Shown here one piece after another: positions 42,139-50,539 of a stretch of DNA of 64,000 nucleotides; position 1 is the first letter of the stretch, and every line of letters starts with the position of its first letter. The notes under the pieces are model-generated. The model was given only the letters and a program-made list of their open reading frames with translations, made no database searches and was not told the DNA's origin. The stretch lies in NCBI RefSeq assembly GCF_052055875.1, contig NZ_CP170508.1, positions 186,001 through 250,000 of the forward strand, in the 5' to 3' direction. This stretch comes from Methanosphaerula subterraneus. Lineage in GTDB: Archaea > Halobacteriota > Methanomicrobia > Methanomicrobiales > Methanospirillaceae. A program made the translations under genes and the position numbers.

Positions 42139-44527
42139 TCTGGATGGAATTGACTCCTGCGGTGATCGCGATGTTGCGATCATCCAGGTCGAATACAGCA
42201 ACACCGCAGCAGGCCCTCTGATCCATATCTTCGGGCGGGACCGGCAGAAGAAGGCGGTTCAGATCCTGGTGCATGGGTTTCGGCCGTACTTCTATGCCCC
42301 AGTTGACCAGGTCAATCAGGTTCCACCTCCTGCCGGGGTCGAGACGGAGCAGGGGATTACCTACCCGTCGATCCGTGGCGAACCGTTGACAAGACTCTAT
42401 ACTCGGCGGCCAGGGGATGTCAGGGAGGTGCGGGGGCAGTACCGGCACTTTGAAGCGGATATTCCCTTTGCGACCCGGTTTTTGATCGATGCGGATCTGA
42501 GGGATGGGGTCAGGGTACCCTCCTGTGACGTTGATTTCTCCGAGATCAGCCCGGCATCGATCGATGTGCCTGCCCGGGTCTGTTTTCTGGATATCGAGTG
42601 CGAAGATGAGCGCGGGTTCCCTGATCCCCAGAGGGATGCCGTGATCTGTGTCACCTGCCACGACTCGTACGATGATCACTATACAACCCTGCTTTTGCTG
42701 GCGGAGGGGACGACGGCGCCGGCTGACACCGCTGATTCGCGGCAGACGCTGATCTGTTTCCAGACCGAACTGGCCCTCTTTGAGGGTTTGATCGCTTATA
42801 TCGCTGAGAAGGATCCTGATATTCTGAGCGGCTGGAACATCGTCGACTTCGATATTCCATACCTCATGAACAGGATGGAGCATCTCAAGATCAACCCGAC
42901 CCGGCTCTCCCGATTGTCGGGGTATACCGAGCGCAATGCCCTGCGCGGCCGGGTCCTCTTCGATCTGCTCGCGGCCTACAAGAAGATGCATCCCTCTAGG
43001 CGTGAATCGTACCGGCTCGATGCCGTGGCCGACAGCGAACTCGGGGAGACCAAACTCCGGTACACCGGCACGATCAGTTCGCTCTGGAAGAACGACCCTG
43101 CGACGCTGGTCGCGTACAACCGCAAGGACGTCGCCCTCTGTACCGGGATCGATCAGAAGGATCACATCATCAGTTTCTACCGGGAGATCGCCCGGTATGT
43201 CGGCTGTCCCCTCGATAAGACGGTCAACTCCTCGAATGTGATCGACATCTACATTCTCCGAAAGGCTTCTGGAAGGTTCATCCTCCCTTCGAAAGGGTCG
43301 GTGGTGGCCGAGGAGTTCGAAGGGGCCACCGTCTTCGACCCCTCCCGTGGGGTACGCGAGAACGTGGTGGTCCTCGATCTGAAGTCCCTGTACCCGATGG
43401 CGATGATGACGATCAACGCCTCCCCTGAGACCAAGGACCCGCAAGGAGAACTGCAGGCCCCCAACGGCGTGCATTTCAGGGCCGCTCCCGACGGGTTGAC
43501 CCGTTCTATCATCAGCGAGTTGCTGGTGGAACGGGACGAGAAGAAACGTCTTCGGAACACCTTCCCGTTCGGGTCCGACGAGTACCTGCTCTACGATCTG
43601 CAACAGAATGCGCTGAAGGTGATCATGAACAGTTACTACGGGGTCAGCGGGTATATCCGGTTCAGGCTCTATGATCGGGAGATCGGAGCCGCGGTCACCG
43701 CAGTCGGGCGCGCGATCATCGAGCACACCCGGCAGGTGATCGAGGGGATGGGGTACCGTGTCCTGTACGGCGACACCGATTCATGCATGATCCAGCTCCC
43801 CCCGGGAGATAAAGAAGCGACGATCCGGACTGCGCGCACGATAGAGGAGCAACTGAACGAGAGTTACGGTCCCTTTTCACGCACAGTCCTCAATGCCGGG
43901 AAACATTACTTCTCGATCAAATTTGAGAAGATCTATCAGCGGTTCTTCCAGGCCGGGAAGAAGAAACGGTATGCCGGCCATCTCGTCTGGAAGGAGGGGA
44001 AGGATGTCGACGAGATCGATATCGTCGGTTTCGAGATCAAGCGGAGTGATTCCCCGCAGATCACCAGGATCGTGCAGCGGCGCGTGATGGAGATGATCCT
44101 CTCCGGTGAGGAATACTCGGTGGTCAAGAACTATCTTGGCGATGTAATCACGAGATACCGAAGCGGGAAGTATCCCCTTGAAGAGATTGGGATTCCTGGG
44201 GGAATCGGAAAGCAGCTCGGTCAGTACGAGACCGATGATGCCCAGGTGCGGGGGGCCAAGTATTCGAACCGGTACCTGGGCACGGAGTTTGGCAAAGGAT
44301 CCAAACCGAAGCGGATCTACATCAAACAGGTGAAGGGCAAGTTCCCAAAGACCGACGTGCTCTGTTTTGAGTATGCCGACCAGGTGCCCCCCGAGTTTGT
44401 CATCGACTATGAAACCATGCTCGAAAAGACGATCAAACAGCCGATCACCCGCATCATCGAAGCGCTCGGATGGAACTGGGAGGATGTGGATCCGTCGAGG
44501 ACGACCCTGGCGCAGTTCGGCTTCTGA
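42128..44527 (+). CDS. polB: Family B DNA polymerase
   Basis: A 799-residue replicative or repair polymerase with proofreading. Exonuclease motifs: FLDIECEDERG (Exo I), SGWNIVDFDIPYL (Exo II), YNRKDVALC (Exo III). Polymerase motifs: LDLKSLYPMAMMT (A), QNALKVIMNSYYGVSG (B) and YGDTDSCMI (C). The start is uncertain: no ATG fits, and TTG 42128, overlapping the mdh stop, is the best candidate with a weak AGGGG site. No intein is visible. The uracil-sensing pocket of archaeal enzymes would lie in the N-terminal region. Confidence 0.95.
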   Translation: MTSDLDGIDSCGDRDVAIIQVEYSNTAAGPLIHIFGRDRQKKAVQILVHGFRPYFYAPVDQVNQVPPPAGVETEQGITYPSIRGEPLTRLYTRRPGDVREVRGQYRHFEADIPFATRFLIDADLRDGVRVPSCDVDFSEISPASIDVPARVCFLDIECEDERGFPDPQRDAVICVTCHDSYDDHYTTLLLLAEGTTAPADTADSRQTLICFQTELALFEGLIAYIAEKDPDILSGWNIVDFDIPYLMNRMEHLKINPTRLSRLSGYTERNALRGRVLFDLLAAYKKMHPSRRESYRLDAVADSELGETKLRYTGTISSLWKNDPATLVAYNRKDVALCTGIDQKDHIISFYREIARYVGCPLDKTVNSSNVIDIYILRKASGRFILPSKGSVVAEEFEGATVFDPSRGVRENVVVLDLKSLYPMAMMTINASPETKDPQGELQAPNGVHFRAAPDGLTRSIISELLVERDEKKRLRNTFPFGSDEYLLYDLQQNALKVIMNSYYGVSGYIRFRLYDREIGAAVTAVGRAIIEHTRQVIEGMGYRVLYGDTDSCMIQLPPGDKEATIRTARTIEEQLNESYGPFSRTVLNAGKHYFSIKFEKIYQRFFQAGKKKRYAGHLVWKEGKDVDEIDIVGFEIKRSDSPQITRIVQRRVMEMILSGEEYSVVKNYLGDVITRYRSGKYPLEEIGIPGGIGKQLGQYETDDAQVRGAKYSNRYLGTEFGKGSKPKRIYIKQVKGKFPKTDVLCFEYADQVPPEFVIDYETMLEKTIKQPITRIIEALGWNWEDVDPSRTTLAQFGF

Positions 44528-44582
44528 TCCCTCCTTCTTTCAAAGGCTTTTAATTGATGAAGATCCAATAGCATGAGGTAAG

Positions 44583-44667
44583 GCCGAGGTAGTCTAGTCC
44601 GGGAAGGCGGTGGCCTTGAAAGCCACTGGTGCTTGGCACCTCGAGAGTTCAAATCTCTCCCTCGGCG
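44583..44667 (+). tRNA. tRNA-Ser (TGA anticodon)
   Basis: Class II tRNA of 85 bases. Acceptor GCCGAGG (44583-44589) pairs with CCTCGGC (44660-44666), discriminator G. The anticodon stem GTGGC/GCCAC encloses CTTGAAA, anticodon TGA. A long variable arm (TGGTGCTTGGCACC) and T arm GAGAG-TTCAAAT-CTCTC complete it. No intron or encoded CCA. Confidence 0.97.
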
Positions 44668-44788
44668 TCTCTTATTTTCGTTCAATTCCTTCTGGGTCTC
44701 AAAAAGAGTGTGAATATCTGAATTCGAAGGTTGACCGGCCGTTGAAGTTCCCCGGTTCACCTGCCTCCTCCCGAATATTCAGCCGGGA

Positions 44789-46021
44789 TCAGTCTCCATC
44801 CACGAGCGACAGGAGATGTCGTCTGAAGAGGTTCATCGCTCTGCGCGTTCCTTCCCTTGCCTGATCGCTGTTCTGGTAACCCATGGTGATCGTCATCCTT
44901 CCGCGAAACGTGCTGGTCATGAAGCAGGTTGTGGGCATATAGCCACCCGGATAGCAGGTGTAGGCATCTGAGAGCCCCTCAACATCCGGGAGAGTGAGCG
45001 GCCCGGGATTCGAGATGAAGATGTCTGCCAGACCTGCATTCTGCAGGGCTGCCATCTCTTCCACCATCTGATGAATTTGTCTGCCCTCGGGATCACAGAT
45101 CGCGTCCATCTCAATCTGTTCGGCGATGCCGATACGTCCTGCCTTGAGGATCTTTGTCTCCTCAATGATGCGGGGAAGGATCTCCTCCATCCCATCTCCT
45201 GTCGTGCGCTCGATCGTGAAACAGACGTTATTGGCCTGATTGCTCATCACCCGGGATCCGTCGTTCAGATGCTGGCGAAGGTTGACAGGGATGAAGAGGG
45301 CCATCGGTTCGTTGTGACCCGTGAGGTCGCTCATGGAGAGGTAGTAGGCCGCCATCACCGCATCGTTGATGGTGCCCCCGAGCGTTCTGACGTGCGCATG
45401 AACTGCTTCCAGCACCGGGGGGCTGACACTATCTCTGTGATAAGATGATAGTTGCCGGGATGTGCCGAAGGGATCCGGCCACATGGGGTTGATCACCTTC
45501 ATATCAGATGGGACTGGCTTTTCTTTTGGATCAAGCCCTCGGGTCCAGAACGTATCACGTTCCGGGATTCCCTCCTCCGCGGGACTGATGCTGCCTGGTT
45601 TTCGGTACTCCTGCAGCAGTTGCGATGCGAGGGTCTGGAGACCGAACGCATCAGCGGCGGCATGAGCGAGGTTGATGACGATGATGTCCCCCGAAGGTCT
45701 TCGCAACAGACGCACGCGGAACTGCAGCGGTTCATGCGGATCGACGGGTCCGATGACGTGGTGATGATAGTTCTCGGCGCATTCCTCCACCTCCAGAGAG
45801 ACACCAACAGGTTCGACCATCTCCCAGAAGGCCGGACCACTCCCCCGGACAAGTCGGCTGTGAAGAATGGGATGAGCCAGGAGGCATGCCTGCGCAGCCT
45901 CTTCAAGAACACAGGGATCGAGTTTTCTGTCGAACTCCATCACCGCACAGAGGGTGGCATCGCCCATGAGTCTGACCGAATCGGTGAAAAGGTCGAGGGT
46001 CGAGGCCTCTCGAGTGTACAT
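44789..46021 (-). CDS. Condensation-domain acyltransferase-like protein
   Basis: A 410-residue protein of the chloramphenicol-acetyltransferase/condensation superfamily. The catalytic HxxxD motif is in INLAHAAADAFGLQ; other family features are LLAHPILHSRLVRG, a central GGTINDAVMAAYYLSM and an IFISNPGPLTL segment. Relatives transfer acyl groups to alcohols or amines, including wax-ester and peptide-synthetase modules; no synthetase or carrier protein is adjacent, so the substrate is unknown. ATG 46021 is chosen because a perfect palindromic TATA element is centred 26 bases upstream; the longer frame to 46279 is GC-rich and non-protein-like. Confidence 0.8.
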   Translation of the reverse strand: MYTREASTLDLFTDSVRLMGDATLCAVMEFDRKLDPCVLEEAAQACLLAHPILHSRLVRGSGPAFWEMVEPVGVSLEVEECAENYHHHVIGPVDPHEPLQFRVRLLRRPSGDIIVINLAHAAADAFGLQTLASQLLQEYRKPGSISPAEEGIPERDTFWTRGLDPKEKPVPSDMKVINPMWPDPFGTSRQLSSYHRDSVSPPVLEAVHAHVRTLGGTINDAVMAAYYLSMSDLTGHNEPMALFIPVNLRQHLNDGSRVMSNQANNVCFTIERTTGDGMEEILPRIIEETKILKAGRIGIAEQIEMDAICDPEGRQIHQMVEEMAALQNAGLADIFISNPGPLTLPDVEGLSDAYTCYPGGYMPTTCFMTSTFRGRMTITMGYQNSDQAREGTRRAMNLFRRHLLSLVDGD

Positions 46022-46487
46022 GCCCAAATCAAGAAGGTCTGGATTTATAAATCTCCACCATGCGGGAGTGTGGAAAAAAGATATCAAACATGGGTCCCGT
46101 GCCTGTGGTTCAAACCGAGGGTTCTGCCCGCGTCGCGCCGGCCCCGCCCTCCCCCGATTGGTTGCCGAGTGGGAACCCTGCCGACTGGTTCGAGAGTATG
46201 GGATCAGATTGCGCGGTCTGAAGGATAGCATTCTCCGCTCTACGAAGGCGTACATTGGCCATGCACAAGTGCCTTGCATTATTCATTCTTGTTTTGCACA
46301 GCAGACGTAATGTTACGTTTTTCTGGTTTGTTTGTGATATAAGGTTCAAATCAAAGCCTTTTTCTGAATGGACAACAACATCAGTAGTGTAACATTCCGG
46401 AGATCATCGACTGGAGATGATGCAGCTTATCGCTGGCTAATCCCCTGCAGGTGACCGGGGTCTACTACACTGGTGAGGTGGTAACGC
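46022..46487. other. Intergenic region with a palindromic TATA box; otherwise nothing recognised
   Basis: GATTTATAAATC (46042-46053) is a perfect palindrome serving as TATA box for the minus-strand acyltransferase and suggests leaderless transcription. A GC-rich patch at 46125-46155 and the rest of the 460 bases show no coding frame or RNA I recognise. Confidence 0.5.
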
Positions 46488-46871
46488 ATGGTATGGTTAA
46501 AGTGCATCAGGCCAAAGAAGGATATCGGGGACGAGATCATCGAGGAGCCGATCTATGTCAACACCTGTGATATCTACACCTATCTGATTCGACATCAGGA
46601 TGGGCGCTACTATCTGCTGTGTGGTAATATCGAACAGCCGGATTACCTGACTGTGGGAACTTTTAATACGCAGAAAGAGGCGGAACGGTGTGTGACGACC
46701 ATCCTTGACTGTTCTGAGTGCGATCTGCTCGACCCGGCGACCATGGTCCTCGAACAGGATGCTCTGTTATCGGAGACCATTGTTGAAGAGAATGAAAACC
46801 TGTCGGCTGCGGTCTCTCCTGAGGCTCTCGCTGATACGTGTGCTGATGCAGTGACCGAACCGATCTTTTAA
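46488..46871 (+). CDS. Hypothetical protein
   Basis: A 127-residue acidic protein. The N-terminal 85 residues look globular (YVNTCDIYTYLIRHQDGRYY, then YLTVGTFNTQKEAERCVTTI), with scattered cysteines including CSEC; the last 35 are low-complexity, Glu/Ala-rich and probably disordered. GGTGAGGTGG upstream offers a ribosome site. I do not recognise the family. It precedes the hyp genes on the same strand by 100 bases but lacks an obvious link to hydrogenase maturation. Confidence 0.65.
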   Translation: MVWLKCIRPKKDIGDEIIEEPIYVNTCDIYTYLIRHQDGRYYLLCGNIEQPDYLTVGTFNTQKEAERCVTTILDCSECDLLDPATMVLEQDALLSETIVEENENLSAAVSPEALADTCADAVTEPIF

Positions 46872-46972
46872 TTTCAGTCTCATCCTTTTTCCTCATTTCC
46901 ACTCTTCTGCAGAGTAGCATCACTGCGTTTATTGTCTATGATCGACTAATGTACCGATAGAGGTTAGTGGAG

Positions 46973-47203
46973 ATGTGTGTTGCAGTACCTGCTGAGGTGA
47001 TGGAGATCAAGGATGGGAACATCGGTGTCGTTGATTATGGTGAACTCCAGCAGGAAGTCAGACTCGATCTGGTCGATGTCAAGGTCGGGGAGTTCGTACT
47101 GGTTCACGTCGGTTTTGCCATCCAGCGGCTGAGCCGAGAAGAGGGGCTCGAGACGCTGGAGGTCTTCCGCCAGGTCTACGCAGCGATGGAAGAGAGCGAT
47201 TGA
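46973..47203 (+). CDS. hypC: Hydrogenase maturation chaperone HypC
   Basis: A 76-residue HypC/HupF protein beginning MCVAVPAEVMEIKDG; the cysteine at position 2 carries the Fe(CN)2CO group with HypD during NiFe-site assembly. FVLVHVGFAIQRLS is the conserved second half. The ATG at 46973 is required to expose Cys2; the frame opens two codons earlier at a GTG. hypA and hypE follow, hypD, hypB and hypF do not. Confidence 0.95.
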   Translation: MCVAVPAEVMEIKDGNIGVVDYGELQQEVRLDLVDVKVGEFVLVHVGFAIQRLSREEGLETLEVFRQVYAAMEESD

Positions 47204-47378
47204 TCGCCCTGATCGGGGAACACTTCTGCCAGTTTTTGGGAACGCTTTAGTGGAGTACCGGCCAAATACTACTGCATAGGCCGGGGGTATGCTCCGGAGA
47301 ACTATTTGCCCGGATCGTCAGGTCTGGTGCACCAGTCGGAAGTGAGATCCGAGAGTTCGGACAGAGAGGTCAGAGAAG
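47204..47378 (+). promoter_or_regulatory. Structured leader-like spacer between hypC and hypA
   Basis: A 175-base gap inside the hyp run. It contains a possible stem CCGGCC/GGCCGG (about 47258-47285) and the perfect palindrome CTGGTGCACCAG (47324-47335). These may be part of a separate hypA promoter or a processed leader. No known riboswitch matches. Confidence 0.3.
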
Positions 47379-47723
47379 ATGCACGAATACAGCATTGCTT
47401 ATGATATCTTTGCGACTGCGCGACGTGCAGCGCTTGAGAATAACGCAACCTCGGTGACTGCGATCCATGTCGATGTCGGAGAGATTGCCATGGTGAACCC
47501 GGAGCAGGTGATCTACCTGTTCGACCTTATCAAAGAGGATGACCCGCTCTTCTCTGGTACTGACCTGGTCTGCACGACGGTGAAACCGGTGATGACCTGT
47601 TCATGCGGAAACTATTCTGGCGAGGATAAGTTCGTCTGCCCGTCGTGTGGCGGGCTTCCGCAGATCGTCAAGGGAAAAGAGATCGTGGTCAGCAATATTG
47701 AGATCGAAGTGAACGAATCATGA
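47379..47723 (+). CDS. hypA: Hydrogenase nickel-insertion protein HypA
   Basis: A 114-residue nickel metallochaperone. MHEYSIAYDIF carries the N-terminal nickel-binding His2; the structural zinc site is formed by CSCGNYSG and CPSCGG. Normal length. Its last four bases overlap the hypE start. Confidence 0.95.
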   Translation: MHEYSIAYDIFATARRAALENNATSVTAIHVDVGEIAMVNPEQVIYLFDLIKEDDPLFSGTDLVCTTVKPVMTCSCGNYSGEDKFVCPSCGGLPQIVKGKEIVVSNIEIEVNES

Positions 47724-48715
47724 AAGTACAGATGATGCATGGCGCCGGCGGAGAGGTGATGGGTGAGTTGCTGAAGGTGCTCTCCTGCGTCACCCACAAT
47801 AATGCCGGAGGTATCGGTCTAGAGTCACTCGATGACGGTGCGGTCATCCCGATCGGGGGGACCAATATCGTCTTCACCACAGATTCGCATGTGGTCCATC
47901 CGATCTTCTTCCCAGGCGGGGACATCGGCAGGATCGCGGTATCCGGGACGATCAACGATCTGGCCATGATGGGCGGTCGTCCGATCGCTCTCTCCTGCGG
48001 GTTGATCCTCGAGGAAGGGTTCGATGTCGGGGACCTCGAGCGGATCATGCAGTCGATGAATACCGCGCTTGGCGAGGCCGGCGCCTCGCTGGTCACCGGC
48101 GACACCAAGGTCGTCGAGAAGGGGGCGCTCGACGGGATCGCCATCAACACGGCCGGCATCGGGGTCGCTGAAACAGTGGTCCGCGACAACGGGCTGATGC
48201 CCGGGGACCGGATCATCGTCAGCGGTACGCTCGGGGATCACGGGCTTGCGATCCTGACCCACCGTGAAGGTTTCGATCTTGGAGACCAGATCCATTCAGA
48301 TGTGGCTCCAGTGTGGTCGCTGGTGAAGGAGGCGATGGCCGCCGGCACGATCCATGCGATGAAGGACCCGACAAGGGGCGGTTTTGCGGCTGCCATCAAC
48401 GAGATGGCCAGGAAGGCCGGGGTCGGAGTCAGGCTCGAGGAGGCCGCGGTTCCGATCAGAGCCAGTGTGAGGAGTGCCGGCTTGCTGCTCGGCATCGATC
48501 CCCTCGAGGTCGCCAACGAAGGGAAGGTCGTGATGGGCGTTCCAGAAGAGGACGCAGAGGCTGTGCTCGCCGCGATCCGGCGGCATCCGCTAGGAAAGGA
48601 TGCGGCGATCGTCGGCCGGGTCGTCGAAGGGGCGTCGGTGATCATGGAGACCTCGATCGGCGGCGAACGGTTCATCGAGCCGCCGATGGGCGACCCGGTT
48701 CCGCGGGTATGCTAG
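47720..48715 (+). CDS. hypE: Hydrogenase maturation protein HypE
   Basis: A 331-residue ATP-dependent dehydratase that converts the C-terminal S-carboxamide to thiocyanate for cyanide ligand synthesis. It ends DPVPRVC, with the essential C-terminal cysteine. ATP-binding phrases include LESLDDGAVIPI and AVSGTINDLAMMGGRP. It overlaps hypA by four bases and pyrC by seven, so pyrC is tied to the hyp operon. Confidence 0.96.
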   Translation: MKVQMMHGAGGEVMGELLKVLSCVTHNNAGGIGLESLDDGAVIPIGGTNIVFTTDSHVVHPIFFPGGDIGRIAVSGTINDLAMMGGRPIALSCGLILEEGFDVGDLERIMQSMNTALGEAGASLVTGDTKVVEKGALDGIAINTAGIGVAETVVRDNGLMPGDRIIVSGTLGDHGLAILTHREGFDLGDQIHSDVAPVWSLVKEAMAAGTIHAMKDPTRGGFAAAINEMARKAGVGVRLEEAAVPIRASVRSAGLLLGIDPLEVANEGKVVMGVPEEDAEAVLAAIRRHPLGKDAAIVGRVVEGASVIMETSIGGERFIEPPMGDPVPRVC

Positions 48716-49977
48716 ATCTCCTCTTATCTGACCTGACCCTCCCCGATGGACGGATCGTCGACCTGCAGGTCCAGGACGGGATCGTCGTCCATGCGGGGTC
48801 AGCAGCCCCGGCTCATCAGACGATCGACTGCAGGGGACTGTTCGTCCTTCCCGCGGCGATCGATATGCATGTCCATATGCGGGGTGGCGCCCAGTCTGTC
48901 AAGGAGGACTGGACCACCGGTTCACGGAGCGCGCTGGCCGGCGGGGTGACGGTGGTGGTCGACCAGCCGAACACCGTCCCGCCGATCATTGACCACGAAC
49001 ACCTCTCGGCCAGGGTAGCGGATGCCGCTGCCCATTCGTACTGTGGGTTCGGGGTGAACGGAGCCGTGACCGGGGACGCCAGGATCGCGGAGCTCTGGCA
49101 GGGCGGGGCGCTCGCGTTCGGCGAGGTCTTCATCGCCCCGTCCAGTTACGGGGAGGCCCTGACCTCTGAGGTGCAGCAGCGCACCTTTGCAGAGATCCAT
49201 CAACTGGGGGGGCTCGTCACTGTTCATGCCGAGGAGGTCTCCGGCACTGCGCCGACCGGGCTGCGCCAGCACTGTATGCAGCGGTCTCCCACAGGAGAAG
49301 AACGTGCTGTACATGCCCTGCAGGGGTCGTGCGCACCCGGCCAGCGGGTCCACTGCTGCCACATGAGTACAGCAGGATCGGTGGATGCAGCCCATCGGGC
49401 AGGGATGACCGCCGAGGTGACCCCTCACCACCTCCTCCTCTCCATCGAACGGTTCGCCAACACCGACACGCATGGGCGCGTGAACCCCCCGCTTCGGTCA
49501 GAACACGATCAGAGAGAACTCTTTCTGGCCTGGGACCGGATCGACCTGATCGCCTCGGACCATGCGCCGCACACCAGGGATGAGAAGGCACAGGCCTTCG
49601 AAACAGCCCCTTCCGGGCTACCCGGCGTCGAGACGATGGTACCGCTGTTGATGGCCCATGTCCTCACCGGCGAGTTCACCCTCGCTTCAGTGGTACAGAA
49701 GACCGTGGCCGCGCCGGCCCGAGTCCTTGGCATACCGCCGGCCGGGTTCGCCGCCGGCGATCGCGCCGACTTTGCACTCTATCCCAGAGAGGCGGTCACT
49801 GTCGAGGCTGCCGACCTGCACAGCAGGTGTACCTGGACGCCGTACCAGGGGATGTCGGCGGTCTTCCCGGATCAGGTGATCATGCGGGGGACCGTCGTCT
49901 TTGACCATGGTGACTTCACCCGGATAGACCCCCACTGGTACAGAGGGAGAGGTTATATGGAGAGACCGCAGATATGA
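48709..49977 (+). CDS. pyrC: Dihydroorotase
   Basis: A 422-residue amidohydrolase closing carbamoyl aspartate to dihydroorotate. Zinc-site motifs: IDMHVHMRGG, VTVHAEEVSG, CCHMSTAGS, and the catalytic aspartate in LIASDHAPHTRDEKAQ. GLPGVETMVPLL is typical of archaeal/class I enzymes. The ATG at 48709 overlaps the hypE stop (ATGCTAG), explaining why the frame seems to extend far upstream in a shadow of hypE. It is separated from pyrD and pyrK by about 7.5 kb. Confidence 0.94.
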   Translation: MLDLLLSDLTLPDGRIVDLQVQDGIVVHAGSAAPAHQTIDCRGLFVLPAAIDMHVHMRGGAQSVKEDWTTGSRSALAGGVTVVVDQPNTVPPIIDHEHLSARVADAAAHSYCGFGVNGAVTGDARIAELWQGGALAFGEVFIAPSSYGEALTSEVQQRTFAEIHQLGGLVTVHAEEVSGTAPTGLRQHCMQRSPTGEERAVHALQGSCAPGQRVHCCHMSTAGSVDAAHRAGMTAEVTPHHLLLSIERFANTDTHGRVNPPLRSEHDQRELFLAWDRIDLIASDHAPHTRDEKAQAFETAPSGLPGVETMVPLLMAHVLTGEFTLASVVQKTVAAPARVLGIPPAGFAAGDRADFALYPREAVTVEAADLHSRCTWTPYQGMSAVFPDQVIMRGTVVFDHGDFTRIDPHWYRGRGYMERPQI

Positions 49978-50174
49978 TTCCGTGCCGATATAGCGCTTCC
50001 ATAGGTCCCCGGGTGATCGATTGGCAAGCGCCTAGATGTGATCCATGGGACAACCCGGTTGCGCGACAGGCACCGCCCGGCATGAGGGATTTAGAACAGG
50101 GGAGGGACGGCGCAATGCCACCGATGACCCATGTTTGTTAATGTCGGGCGACAAACCTCCTTGGTGGCTCTTTT
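49978..50174. other. GC-rich spacer able to form a long hairpin
   Basis: Between pyrC and the UPF0235 gene. CCGGGT (50009-50014) can pair with ACCCGG (50053-50058), with inner pairing GGC/GCC, followed by ACA at 50066-50068. This vaguely resembles an H/ACA-type guide RNA, but I cannot fit the full consensus. Confidence 0.25.
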
Positions 50175-50495
50175 ATGGCAGACCCTGCTGATGCATTAAC
50201 CTCTACGAGAGAGGGAACCGTCCTGCTCCTCGATGTCAATCCAAAAGCGAAAGCTGACCGGTTTCCTGCAGGGTACAATGAATGGCGGCATGCCATCGGC
50301 TGTTCTATCACCGCACCGCCTGTCGAAGGGAAGGCCAACCGGGCGATCATCGCTTTGCTCAGCAGAACGCTGACCATCCCCCAGTCCGGGATCAGTATCC
50401 TCACCGGGACTACCTCCTCACAGAAGCGTGTGCTGATACAGGGAATCACCGCCGAACAGATTGCCGGGTTTCTCAGGGAACACTGTCCGCGATAA
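50175..50495 (+). CDS. UPF0235 (YggU/DUF167) family protein
   Basis: A 106-residue conserved protein. The family signature is clear: VNPKAKADRFPAGYNEWRHA, then ITAPPVEGKANRAIIALLS and the ISILTGTTSSQKRVLI strand. Function is not established in any organism. It lies 44 bases before the U32 peptidase gene on the same strand. Confidence 0.9.
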   Translation: MADPADALTSTREGTVLLLDVNPKAKADRFPAGYNEWRHAIGCSITAPPVEGKANRAIIALLSRTLTIPQSGISILTGTTSSQKRVLIQGITAEQIAGFLREHCPR

Positions 50496-50539
50496 CAATC
50501 CTCATCCCTCTCTGCATACCATTCAGTAGCAGTGTCCAG

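Noticed and set aside
41951..43726. 591-codon minus-strand frame
   Set aside because: Antisense shadow of polB with no protein-like features; the plus strand carries all polymerase motifs.
46022..46279. 86-codon N-terminal extension of the acyltransferase
   Set aside because: Arg/Pro/Gly-rich translation of GC-rich DNA; a TATA box lies within it at the right distance for ATG 46021.
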